Assembly: GCA_028752905.1 (NCBI GenBank)
Contig: JAQNBH010000015.1
Location: forward strand, 36,438,163 to 36,502,162
Direction of reading: 5' to 3'
DNA length: 64,000 nt
Origin: Cladorhizidae sp. MBARI D1340-BT2
Lineage: Eukaryota; Porifera; Demospongiae; Poecilosclerida; Cladorhizidae
In this document: positions 22,801-32,470 of the stretch, one piece after another
How positions within the stretch are numbered: the first letter of the stretch is position 1
Layout of the letters: each line of letters starts with the position of its first letter
Translations under genes and position numbers: made by a program
The notes under the pieces: generated by a model
What the model saw: only the letters and a program-made list of their open reading frames with translations
Databases searched by the model: none
What the model was told of the DNA's origin: nothing

Positions 22801-24140
22801 TAAATGGGAATCAACAGAATGGAAAGGGGACTGTGTTTCTCCTTTGTAACTATGGCAACCATGTATGTACTCACGGGGTTCAGAGAGAGTAGTAAAGACA
22901 TCGCTGAACTGTGTTTGTTCTCCAGCTCCTATCCGAGTGCTGGCAGTGATTGTGATGTTGGAGATGGTGGTCCATGGTTGTAAATCTCTTATGGTGTGCT
23001 GGGGTTTAGAGGTTCTGTCATTCACTGTGTACATGATGTCATAGCCAGTAAGGACTCCATTAGGCATTTGAGGAGGACTCCAGGACAGCTCCAGGGAGTA
23101 GAACTTCACATTCCCAGTCAGACCTGACACAGCACCTGGCACTGCATAATGTTTAAACAAAATAAAAGTTACTAATACTATTACAGCTGCATTGAGTTTT
23201 GGTACTGTACCATCTTCGTCAGTTTTTATTGGACCAATGAAAGGAGTGTATGGTCCAGTGCCGTTGATGTTGGTACCAGATAGCTGAAACCTGTACTCAG
23301 TGTTGGGCAAGAATCCCTCAATAGTGTAACTAGTAGTGTCTGAACTGCCAATGGTCATCATGGTTAGTGCTTCCTCAATTCGTATCTCAAAACTAGTTAT
23401 GAGTCCATTACGCTGGATGCAGATTATGTTCTTCCAAGTCAGTGTGATGCTTGTAGAAGTTATAGTGGTCTCTATGAAGTATTGTGGAGCAGCGTCTATA
23501 TGCTATAGGGATCAGATAACAAGTATCAGCCAGTGTGCTCACCTGCTATTAGTGTGGTGACGTCTGCTACACTTATTGACCTTGTCAGATCAAATGTTCT
23601 GGCAGTAACACTGACAGAGTACACACTGGACTCTTGCAGGCCCTCCAACAGCACTGAGTCAGAGGAGCTGGTCACAGTCACAGTGCCTTGTTATTGTTGT
23701 ACCAGTAAAATGACCATTAGCGAAATTCATTTTCAAAACAAGGCGCTTGACCACATACTCAAGTTTTAGCATGGATTCCTCTAGCCACTGGTGCTAATTT
23801 CAGCTCTCTAGCACTTGGGAATCTGGTGTTCCTAACTAGCGTACTCTGGTTTTGATGTACCCCCATTTAGCTCCAGTAACATTAGTATAGTTATATCTAT
23901 GAAAAATGTAGAGATCACACAGAGAGACCTATCTTTTGAGCTATCTATCAAGTCTATACCATGATGTCTGCAGAATCTATGGAGCTATAAAGTGGTAACC
24001 ACACGTTTTTTAACACTTTACTACTAAAGTCAAACTTCAGGACTGGCTAGGTGTTAGCAATTGATTATATTGAGCAAATAGTACCTTCTTACAATTCATA
24101 GAACACAATAATAGTAGTTGCCCCCAAGCATAAGACCTAC

Positions 24141-24182
<42 letters not shown>

Positions 24183-27100
24183 TCATATATATATACATCA
24201 TATATCCATTATATATATATATATATATATCATATATACATACGGAGGAGTTGAGCTATTAAGATCTAACATGAAGGCAACCAGCCATTACTATATTCGG
24301 AATAGTAACTCAAAAAAGAATCCAAACACTTTTCTACAACCCGTCAAACTGCATTACATTTATGCCCTTCTAAAAAAAAATTAATAAAAAAAAATAAAAA
24401 ACGATTTGTCATTGGCTAGTATTCAGTTAGAGAACCCCCAGCCTAATAACACGCGTGGGTGTAATTAACCATTATGCAGATCTATGCAGCTAGCATGACA
24501 TACTTCCTCCTCCAACAGTAGTGTTAGTAGTGTTAGAAGGCTGAGTAGTGATGACAACTTCTACCATTGACATGCTTGTCAGCGAAGACCTCTGTCCAAT
24601 GATGATCTCTCCGTCTATAAACACTTGTGCCAGAACCTGAAACTGGTACTCTTCACCGGTGATCAGGCCTGTGATGTTCACAGAGTTCTCGGTGCTGTTT
24701 ACCATTATGATAGTCTCTGTGGTCTGTCTCTTCCTGTTCCCCGTTTGACTGTAGATTACCAAATATTGTGTGAGTTCATTGAGTGACAGCCTCTCCCAAG
24801 AAACTCTGACAGAAGTGTCAGTCAGAACTGTAACTAACACATTAGTCACCATTGCTGCAGCACAGAGAAGAAGGGAATAGACGAGGCACACTCAATGAAC
24901 CAGGTGGATCTAGTAAACTATAGTAATTTATGGAGTATATCATTAAAGGATATATCCATTTTGTGGTTGACAACTCATAACATTCTCAGTTGTAAACAAT
25001 GGGAGATATAATCCCATTACCATTCTGTTGCAAGCCCTCCACCTAAACCACACCCACACACTAGACAGACAGACAGACATGCTCACACAAACACACACTC
25101 AGGTATCAGAATCTAGGTACAAGCAAAATGAGATGATGAGATGAATTTCTGGGAGAGGGGGGGAGTGAGGAAAAATACATGGTAAACCCCATGTAACTCT
25201 TGCAAGTGTCTCAGTGCTAGTTAAATGTGAATCAACAGAATGGAAAGGGGACTGTGTTTCTCCTTTGTAACTATGGCAACCATGTATGCACTCACGAGGT
25301 TCAGAGAGAGTAGTAAAGACATCACTGAACTGTGTTTGTTCTCCAGCTCCTATCCGAGTGCTGGCAGTGATTGTAATGTTGGAGATGTTGGTCCATGGTT
25401 GTAGATCTCTTATGGTGTGTTGTGGTTTAGAGGTTCTGTCATTCACTGTGTACATGATGTCATAGCCAGTAAGGACTCCATTAGGCATTTGAGGAGGACT
25501 CCAGGACAGCTCCAGAGAATAGAACTTCACATTCCCAGTCAGACCTGACACAGCACCTGGCACTGCATAATGTTTAAACAAAATAAAAGTTACTAATACT
25601 ATTACAGCTGCATTGAGTTTTGGTACTGTACCATCTTCGTCAGTTTTTATTGGACCAATGAAAGGAGTGTATGGTCCAGTGCCGTTGATGTTGGTACCAG
25701 ATAGCTGAAACCTGTACTCAGTGTTGGGCAAGAATCCCTCAATAGTGTAACTAGTAGTATCTGAACTGCCAATGGTCATCATGGTTAGTGTACCGGCTCC
25801 TTCTTCAATTCGTATCTCAAAACTAGTTATGAGTCCATTACGCTGGATGCAGTTTATGTTCCTCCATGTCAGTGTGATGCTTCTGGAAGTTACAGTGCCA
25901 TTTGTGAAGTCACGTGGAGCAGCAACTGGGACTACAAACATAGTATGGGGATGAGATAACAAACAACTTTACAGGGCCATAGCAAGCAGTCGGGTTGGTC
26001 GGGTTTTGGCCTGACCAATATCTGGAAGAAAAAAAGGGAAAAAAAGAAAAAATTTTTTTTTAATTTTTTTAATTTTTTTAAATTTTATTTTTTACACGTT
26101 CAAAGGTCATTGGGTGGCTTTTTTTTTAACTTGTAGAGCTCCGTATATTTTGCAAATTCATGGTATGGACTTGATATATAGCTCAAAATATAGGTATTTC
26201 TGTGCTCTCTTTTGATACTAAAATATGTTTTCATAGGTATAACTATAGGCAAGTTACTAGACCCTAAAGTGGAGGGACCTGCATCCCAAAAACTGCATCC
26301 AGAATAACTCAAGATTGAAATTGGCTAGAGGAAGCCCTAGAGCATGCAACGACCTTTTTCATTAGGTGTTAAAATGTAAGTATGTGGTCAAGTGCGTAGG
26401 TGGAAAATTGATTACGTTGAAAATCAACGCCCTCAATTTTCCACCCACGCGCTTGACCATGTACTAAAATTTTAATGCCTAATGAAAAAGGTCATTGCAT
26501 GCTCTAGGGCTTCCTCTAGCCACTCGTACCAATTTCAATTTTTTTGCACTAAGCAATCTTGAGTTATTTTGGCGGAGGTTGCAGGGATTCACAAGCAATG
26601 GACAGATGCGGATCTCAAGTTAGTGGTGAATGAATTTATCTCCTCAGATCATCGCTCTAATATTTTTGCTAAGTATTGATCTAACTTTTCATAGTGATAT
26701 TCATAGTAAACTGATTCATTTATAATATATATAGCTATCTATTTTTACTTAATAACATGATAATCTGTGTTTTCTTGGCATCTTTTGCTTGTCATCTGTC
26801 AAAAAAAATTCTCACGCAACTGCAGTGGTAGGATAAAAGGCAAGGCAAAAACATGGTATGTTTGTAATCACATTATATAAGGCCAGGCAAACTAGATTCC
26901 TTGTTTCTCATCACCTCCCGCCTCACTTTGAAGCGACCACTTCAACCTACATTATTGGTTAAATTTGTGGACACGCCCATTATAATTATACCACAACCAT
27001 CTCATTCCCAATGGTATGAACAAGCCATGTGACTATTATTTATTTTGTGACCAACGCAAGTATTTCTCTTTCAAGCTGGTTTGTTGGATTTGGTGTTTTT

Positions 27101-30100
27101 TAAAAGCATTGTTTTGTTGGATGGACAGTCGTTGTTTTTTTTGGCGATTGTTTGGCGATTGTTTTGATTGTTTTGACTAAAAAGAAATAGTCAAAAAGAA
27201 ATTCACAATAATGACATCCCTCCCTCACCAATATTTAAAAAATGGGTGATGAGAAACAGTTATATACCTGGCCTAAAGCATGAACATCGGTGTTTAAAAT
27301 CCACTGTCTGTACTACCATTGGAATATGAATGAGTGCACAGGTATTTCCTGCTGAAGATTTGATGCATGCACATTTTCCTGCTAAATGTTAACTACATCC
27401 TGATATAGCCACACCCACTTCCTACCACACCCACTTCCTGACCCGACCAATACAAATTTGTGTCCTACGGCCCTGCCTTAAGTGAGTGTCAGCCTGTGTG
27501 CTCACCTGCTGTTAGTGTGGTGAAGTCTGCTGCACTTATTGACCTTGTCAGATTAAATATTCTGGCAGTGACACTGACAGAGTACACACTGGACTCTTGC
27601 AAGCCCTCCAACATCACTGAGTCAGAGGAGCTGGTCATAGTTGCACTGTCTGCAAAATTCGGACATTCTGACGGCAGTCCAACTGGTCTTCTAGTGAGTA
27701 TCACTGTGTACTGGTCTGCTGGTAGGCTGTCCATAGGCTGGGCCAAAACTAGAGTGGCTGAAGTGGCAGTCACTGATGATGAGGTGACAATTGGAGCCAG
27801 CAAATCTGCATGGAAAATGCCAACAGCAATATAGATATAGCAAAGTCTAATGAGATATGGTATTTCCTCACCTCGTAGAGTGATGGACACTGGCCCCAGT
27901 ACATCACTAAAAAAGTGTTGTGATGCGGCCACCAAACGAAAAGTAATAACCTCACCAACTTGCATTGTGAATGCCGTGTAAGTGTGAGGATTTGTTATTG
28001 TTGTACCAGTAAAAGGATCACTTCCAAATGAGAGGGTATATCCTCCAGGAGGAGGAGTGGCTGATAGAGTCCAGCTTATTTCTACAGTGAACACCCCATT
28101 TTGACGGAGCATAAGATTAGAAGGATTGTCTGCAGCTGCAGCAAGAATATATAACATCAAAAATGTTTCAACAACACCAACATTATATACCTAAGACAAT
28201 AAATATAATGTGAACAAATACAACTGCAGCTAATAGCTATGTCAACAAGAGCAGCACATGTTACAGGCTTGTGGGCCACAACAATAGAGAACTCTCTTGA
28301 TTAGTGCAAGCTCTCAACCATTACATGCATCTATATAGCTATAATATGTCAACAAGGGCAGCCAGTGTTACATGCTTGCAGGCTACAACAATAGAGAGCT
28401 CCTATGATTAGTGCATGTCCTCAACCATTACATGCTGCTATATAGGTGCTTACGATATACAATTAATCAAGATCATGTGATGTGTAGCTAATCACATTTT
28501 AAAACTCTAATAGCTTGGTGGAAATGATTCTAACAAGTACATACTCAGTAGCATGACCTCATGTGAAGTTGGTAGAGAGCATAATTTAATATTGTATCAC
28601 ATAATATCATGATTCAACACGTATGACACCTGAACATGTGTTGAAAACAAAGAGACGAATATCAGGGCTTTATTTTAACAAAAACCGTGAGATTTACTAC
28701 ACACGATAGAAAGCATTGTGTTCGAATCTGAAGGCGCTTTTTTGTCTAAGGCTCTAATGAAAACAAATCTCTATAAGCTCAGTAGCTTTATATACCTCAA
28801 AGCAGCCCAGATGCCTCCTAACTATTATACTAGAATCACTGACACAAAACATATTAGATAATAATTATTACAGACATCTTCTGTCCTAATAATTCCACCA
28901 TGTATTGCCTGACCTATTGTATATCCTCTAGGTTGCAGCATTAAATACGTGTATACATGAAGTTGACATCAGACAGTTCGAGGTTGTGACTTAAATATAT
29001 ACTCCTGCAATTACAATATGTGAGGTCCTACAAATTAGTGAGAATTAAAAATTAAAGAAAGGCTAATGGCAAAATTTCCACATCAGCACATTCCATCACT
29101 TCAAGAATGCTGCAGCTGAAATGCAATAATGCTACTGGTGTGCAGCATGCTCCCTCATTGAGACCCAAGCCCCTTCTAATTATGTCAATGATCTATGAAG
29201 TACTATGGAGCAATGGTCTCTATTAACCTAGTATACTGCATCAAAGCTTACCTTCTATAGTGAGTGTGTCCACCACGTCACTGTCCATGACCTCATTTCT
29301 GACAGTGTATGTGAACTGTCCAGTTACTTTGCCTGTCACAGTTAGCCTGCTCTCATAGAATCTGTCAGAGCAAGGATTCTCACTGTTGGTCAGTATTGGG
29401 TCAGCAATACTGTAGGGGTCACTAGAGGAGAGGTCTTCACCTTCTCTTCTCCAAGTGAAGGAAGTAGGTGCACTTCCTTTAGAAATACCTCGCAGCACAT
29501 ATCTATATTGTGAAGGATCTCGGAAATCACTTGGTCCACCCACTCCTATATTGCTTTGTGTAATAGCACCTAGACATTAATATATGATCTAACACTAAAG
29601 TCAACATTGACATTATATAAATCATGCAGTGTTCATTTGGCTGCTCTAATGTCTGAGCTAGTTGTTAACACAGGTGTGAACTATATAACATTGCAACATG
29701 GCTTCTTGTTGGTCAAGCTAAACTATTCCATGCTACTCTAGACTTGTGAGCAGTGATAGAGAATGTGGCCTCAGATTGCTCCAGCAATGTAAGCTAGTGA
29801 AAGTGAAAAGGCCTATGGCATTTCTCGTACATCTCTTGTACATCTACATAAGTCTAGTAATACACTCTGGCATCTTCTGTACTATCTGTCATGCTCACAA
29901 CCAATGCAGAATCAGTTCTTATACAAACTGACATCCATATATATCGTAATCGGTACAAGAATTAATGTTACACAGGAATGGGAGTGAAGTAAAAACATCC
30001 CAATGGAGTGGAGCATTACAGGTACTCTGTGCTACTAGTTGCCTTCAACAAATCATATCAATACAAAGCTGATCTATATATGGTAGTGTCATGTGATCCT

Positions 30101-32046
30101 GTATGTGTGTGTGGTTCCTTATACACTGTAGAGTTCATCCAGTTTGCCGATAGCTCATGAAATAATTATGGCATATGAACGTGCTATATCAGTGACTATA
30201 CACACCAGAAAAACAGGTGTAGTGTACAAGAAGTGGCCAATCATCGGCATTGCTCAATTATCGGCACCTGGAGCACCAATCATCGGCATACCTACGTCAC
30301 TCGTAATATCAAAGTTTACAGTTAATATTCTGGAACATTCCCTGACATTGAGAAGGAGCTGCACCAGTTTCTTGTTGCTGTACATCGGACAAGCTTCTCA
30401 TTTCTTGATTATTAGCAGACTTCATTAACCTTGCAAGATAAGTTTGCCTTAGCGTTTGTTTCTGGTTAGATTGCTGTCATAGTTGTGCTGCCTGGAGCCA
30501 TAATGATAGAGAACTACTCGTCTGTATCATGGAATTGGCTGACTAGCTAAATAGCTACTTCATCCAACTAGTTACCTATTTCCATTAAGATGCCACGGGG
30601 TAGGAAGAAGGTCAGGATGGTAGTGCTCCTCCTTTGTTGACCACATGCAGGAGCAAGAAATGAAAGCAATGGTAAGATGAGTCGTGCAGCTGCTTTTGCA
30701 GCAGTTAAGGAAGCTTGACCTGTCCAGCATGCAGTCATTGAGCATGATAGTGCAGGCATCTTGGCTAGGTTACTCATATCATGAAGCCAGGACAATGGCC
30801 TAATTTAACTGCTTCCGGGGAGAACAAACTTGGTGGATTCATCCAGGTAGTTGGGAAGATCGGATGTGAGAAAACAAGTACACACAGATTAAGTCATAGG
30901 AGAATCAGAGAAAGGAGTTCTCTAGAAGAGAAGATTTCAGATGATGGACTACTGTTAGAAAACAACCTAATGGACAAACCTGGGCATATTTAGCTCTGCA
31001 TGGATTATGTTTGCCAGCTGTCATTTGTTGCAGGAACAATGTATTGACTCTCCAACCTGTGACACTGATGGAAGAGAGATTTGTTTATTTTCCATTGGAG
31101 CATGTTTACATTTATTGAAGTTAGAGCAATAACTTCTCTTAACATTTGTTTTGGTAATAAAATGGCTTTGTTTTGGTGACAAATTTATGATGTTTACATC
31201 AGGTATGAACATGGTATCACTGTGTAGGCAACTAAAATGTATTATTGATCTGTTAGGGTCTTGCTAAAAACATAAACATCACACACAGTGCCGATAATTA
31301 ATTTGTATGTGGTGTCGATAATAGGTATGGGATGGTGATAATTGGCATTTTAGCATGTGGAGTCTGACCTTCGTAGTTAATAGCTGAGCAAGGTTACTTC
31401 CAGAATTAACAAGGATTGTAGAGCGTGAATAAGTTCACTTCCAGTGCAAGAATCAACTTACTAGACGTACCGATAATTGGCAGCTTATGCTATATATTCA
31501 CATTGTGCTTTTATAAAATAAAGGTGGCTCAGTAGTTAGAAACTTTATGGCAATAGCTATCAGTAAAAGCAGCAAGAGTACAGATGTTTCAACAGCTAAA
31601 CTTCACACATAAATAAGTAGAATTTTCTTGCCTCCTTCATCCTTTCTGCACCAAGCAATTTGGGGGGGGGGGTTTGTGGGTAAGTGGTGCCCAGTCTCAT
31701 TGAGTTGTTGGATATTGTTTTATTTGACACCCCTAACACTACAACCATGGCAGGTGTGGGGACTCTTCAGCAGTCACAACCTATGTTGACCACTGCAGCT
31801 AGCTACATATATATAATGCTAAAGCTAAGATAAAAATTTAAAAAAATAATTCAAGGATTAGACAGCAAGCTCTGCCAAACTTCTTGTGTCTCGCTTTCCA
31901 ATCCCACTTTCTTTTACAAGCTAACAAGCAGTTTAAAATAACATAGAAAGTAGCTTCCTTGCAGCTGCCCACTTACATGTTTGTCCCTCCACTGACGGAA
32001 GTGCTGTAAGAGCAAGCGCTAAGCTTGTTAGAATAATCCATTCCAT
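19741..32046 (-). CDS. Receptor A: signal peptide, Ig-like, 8 x FN3, transmembrane, ITIM-like tail (12 exons)
   Basis: Exons, in transcript order: 32,046-31,977; 29,569-29,252; 28,135-27,872; 27,805-27,506; 25,925-25,632; 25,562-25,296; 24,854-24,504; 23,495-23,211; 23,141-22,875; 21,682-21,332; 20,126-20,027; 19,858-19,741. They sum to 2,985 nt (994 codons and stop) with no frame break, all GT..AG, and every junction phase 1 except the last (phase 2). The product is a type I membrane protein with a cleavable signal, one Ig-like domain, eight FN3 domains, a Thr/Asn-rich stalk, a hydrophobic helix and a short tail with YGQV and VMYDNI. It probably works in cell adhesion or recognition with SH2-dependent signalling (inferred from architecture). 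Exon calls are by eye without transcripts; alternative FN3 numbers by exon skipping are possible. Confidence 0.85.
20027..20126 (-). CDS. Receptor A exon 11: transmembrane helix
   Basis: 100 nt, entry phase 1, exit phase 2. Translation (with the split first codon) is AITAVTVFILTVVLYSII followed by LTLVLVVLHHRNHN, a hydrophobic span of about 26 residues and then a His/Arg-rich stop-transfer. Acceptor ATACAG, donor GTGAGA. This exon is the target of the retrotransposon in receptor B. Confidence 0.88.
20329..20590 (-). pseudogene. Chimeric exon relic, copy 2
   Basis: Same exon 4/exon 3/foldback fusion as at 23,543-23,790, with donor at 20,329. Followed in transcript direction by a truncated exon-5-type segment (about 20,180-20,275) that runs into a frameshift and stop (CIQQWTHN). 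Both are judged non-functional remains of a third cassette. Confidence 0.7.
20921..21060. repeat. (AT)n microsatellite, long
   Basis: Several AT runs separated by CACACATCAT interruptions. Corresponds to 24,140-24,240. Confidence 0.95.
21332..21682 (-). CDS. Receptor A exon 10: FN3 domain 8 with stalk (second cassette)
   Basis: 117 codons, phase 1-1, near copy of exon 7. It ends with TNPTVGGG and GTATGT donor. It splices in phase to the transmembrane exon, giving Ile at the junction. Confidence 0.87.
21798..22546 (+). mobile_element. 749-bp TIR element with 6-bp target duplication, in intron 9
   Basis: Ends CAGAGCTAGAAATAA are perfect 15-bp inverted repeats, flanked by CTCATA on both sides (21,792-21,797 and 22,547-22,552). 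The first cassette (about 24,975) has the uninterrupted site. Inside, 22,190-22,355 keeps an open plus-strand tail rich in Ser/Asp/Glu ending in DWDNWMENM and stop, perhaps the C-terminus of a lost transposase. CAG-type ends recall hAT elements, but those make 8-bp duplications, so the superfamily is unclear. Confidence 0.85.
22875..23141 (-). CDS. Receptor A exon 9: FN3 domain 7 (second cassette)
   Basis: 89 codons, phase 1-1, almost identical to exon 6 (one or two residue changes such as PWTTISN for PWTNISN). Donor GTGAGT after GAA CCC C. Confidence 0.87.
23211..23495 (-). CDS. Receptor A exon 8: FN3 domain 6 (second cassette)
   Basis: 95 codons, phase 1-1. It starts after CATATAG with AC GCT GCT CCA and encodes AAPQYFIETTITSTSITLTW and the remainder of an exon-5-type FN3, three residues shorter than exon 5 around IEEALTMM. 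Confidence 0.85.
23543..23790 (-). pseudogene. Chimeric exon relic (exon 3/exon 4 fusion) between cassettes, copy 1
   Basis: From its GTGAGC donor at 23,543 leftward-in-transcript it matches the 3' half of exon 4 (SSSDSVLLEGLQESSVYSVS), then changes abruptly to a short piece of exon 3 (ACTGGTACAACAATAACAA), then to half of a foldback element. No good polypyrimidine acceptor precedes it. Skipping it keeps frame, so I leave it out of the mature message. Confidence 0.7.
24118..24241. repeat. (AT)n microsatellite between FN3 cassettes
   Basis: AT dinucleotide tracts, with a longer counterpart at 20,921-21,060 and a short decayed one at 49,973-50,040, always in the same place downstream of exon 7. 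Confidence 0.95.
24504..24854 (-). CDS. Receptor A exon 7: FN3 domain 5 with stalk
   Basis: 117 codons, phase 1-1. PMVTNVLVTVLTDTSVRVSW, LTQYLVIYSQTGNRKRQTTE and GEEYQFQVLAQ form the FN3; about 20 Ser/Thr/Asn-rich residues then form a linker (NTTNTTVGGG). Donor is GTATGT after GGA GGA GGA A. Closely matched by exons at 21,332-21,682 and 50,314-50,664. Confidence 0.87.
25296..25562 (-). CDS. Receptor A exon 6: FN3 domain 4
   Basis: 89 codons, phase 1-1. VPGAVSGLTGNVKFYSLELS, WSPPQMPNGVLTGYDIMYTV and TITASTRIGAGEQTQFSDVF show the classic P-NG-xxxGY FN3 loop. It is separated from exon 5 by a 69-bp intron that is open in frame. Confidence 0.88.
25632..25925 (-). CDS. Receptor A exon 5: FN3 domain 3
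   Basis: 98 codons, phase 1-1. VAAPRDFTNGTVTSRSITLT, WRNINCIQRNGLITSFEIRI and NTEYRFQLSGTNINGTGPY give a complete FN3 with potential N-glycosylation sites. Exon starts after TCCCAG and ends at GTACAG. It is the first member of the three-exon cassette repeated further downstream. Confidence 0.88.
26316..26550. repeat. Foldback element in intron 4
   Basis: Arms of about 100 bp around a centre at 26,425 (AATTGATTACGTTGAAAATC). The left arm blocks GGCTAGAGGAAGCCCTAGAG and GACCTTTTTCATTAGG reappear inverted on the right. A homologous element sits at 52,142-52,380 in receptor B. Half of a related element is fused to the chimeric exon relics. Confidence 0.85.
27506..27805 (-). CDS. Receptor A exon 4: FN3 domain 2
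   Basis: 100 codons, phase 1-1. Carries DLLAPIVTSSSVTATSATLV, ADQYTVILTRR and SSVYSVSVTARIFNLTRS, a typical FN3 with the Tyr-corner-like VYSVSVTA. Donor GTGAGC. Parts of this exon were copied three times to make the chimeric exon relics at 20,329, 23,543 and 49,371. Confidence 0.85.
27872..28135 (-). CDS. Receptor A exon 3: FN3 domain 1
   Basis: 88 codons, phase 1-1. Contains VEISWTLSATPPPGGYTLSF and ITFRLVAASQ, an FN3 fold with the B-strand Trp kept. The acceptor is a duplicated CTGCAGCTGCAG, so a site six bases further in would also fit the phase. Intron 3 after it is only 66 bp and stop-free. Confidence 0.8.
28232..28450. repeat. Two-unit tandem repeat, period about 107 bp, in intron 2
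   Basis: Units start GTCAACAAGRGCAGC at 28,241 and 28,348 and share ATTACATGC and CAACAATAGAGA blocks. The equivalent pair is at 54,006 and 54,110 in receptor B. Confidence 0.85.
29252..29569 (-). CDS. Receptor A exon 2: Ig-like domain
   Basis: 106 codons, phase 1-1. Shows the Ig C-strand Trp (SFTWRREGEDL) and an E-F strand pattern (ESRLTVTGKVTGQFTYTVRN), but Tyr replaces the F-strand Cys and no Cys is at the B-strand position. Two other Cys (residue 1 of the exon and PCSDRF) might pair instead. The domain is the most N-terminal, so it would be the outermost. Confidence 0.75.
30231..31490. mobile_element. Candidate degenerate TIR element in intron 1
   Basis: Left end GCCAATCATCGGCATTG and right end (reverse complement) GCCAATTATCGGTACGTC are similar inverted repeats. 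More copies of a CCRATWATTGGCA-type word lie inside both ends (about 30,258, 30,280, 31,290, 31,312, 31,335). A decayed plus-strand frame beginning MPRGRKKVRM is at 30,590. Present in intron 1 of both receptors (about 55,998-56,895), so it predates their duplication. Target duplication not identified. Confidence 0.45.
31977..32046 (-). CDS. Receptor A exon 1: start codon and signal peptide
   Basis: ATG at 32,046-32,044 opens MEWIILTSLALALTALPS, an ideal hydrophobic signal core, then VEGQT with a plausible signal-peptidase site after G. The exon ends at a GTAAGT donor in phase 1. The next exon supplies GT, giving TGT (Cys). The same exon with one silent change is at 57,403-57,472. Confidence 0.9.
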
Positions 32047-32470
32047 TGTCGCCACGCAAAACATATAGAGAGTAGAGTCAGTAGACGCTTCTCTCACTGT
32101 TCCAGCTCGGGCAAAAATACGTGCTAGTTTCCGGCGGGTGGGGTTTAATTTGGGGGTGGGGTTGGGATTCAGTAAACCGTTACTTTTTTTCAGTCCGCTG
32201 AGGCGCTCATAGTCTACTGGACTACAGCTACTGCAGTTCCTTCAACACTTTTACCATCCAAATCGCAGTTGGAAGACACATTATATGAAAAGGCTAACTT
32301 GTAAGCTCGCACTGAAGAGAGAACAGGTCACGGAAACCTTCAGTTCATGTCATACTTGTGCAAAATATTTTCCCGCAATTGTCATGCTGATTCCATTACA
32401 CGGAAGTTCTCTCCTTGTGTAGCTAGATAAAGGAACATGTGACAATATGATCAGTGTTGCCATAATTTTT
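32047..32470 (-). promoter_or_regulatory. Upstream region of receptor A, conserved with receptor B
   Basis: About 420 bp upstream of the start codon aligns with 57,473-57,950, including TCTACTGACTCTACTCTCT next to the leader and a CCGCCGGAAACTAGCACG block. No clear TATA box. Likely promoter and 5' leader because of position and conservation; the transcription start is not known. Confidence 0.45.

Noticed and set aside
23543..23790. Including the chimeric exon in the receptor A message
   Set aside because: Phase would allow it, but no proper acceptor precedes it and the encoded half-domain would not fold; treated as a relic.
24118..24384. Open frame rich in Ile/Tyr
   Set aside because: Translation of the (AT)n microsatellite.
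24504..24854. Possible furin site at NRKRQ in exon 7
   Set aside because: The P4 position is Asn, so the R-X-K/R-R pattern is not met.
28690..28740. tRNA-like TTCGAATC box with a following T run
   Set aside because: No A box or cloverleaf could be drawn around it.
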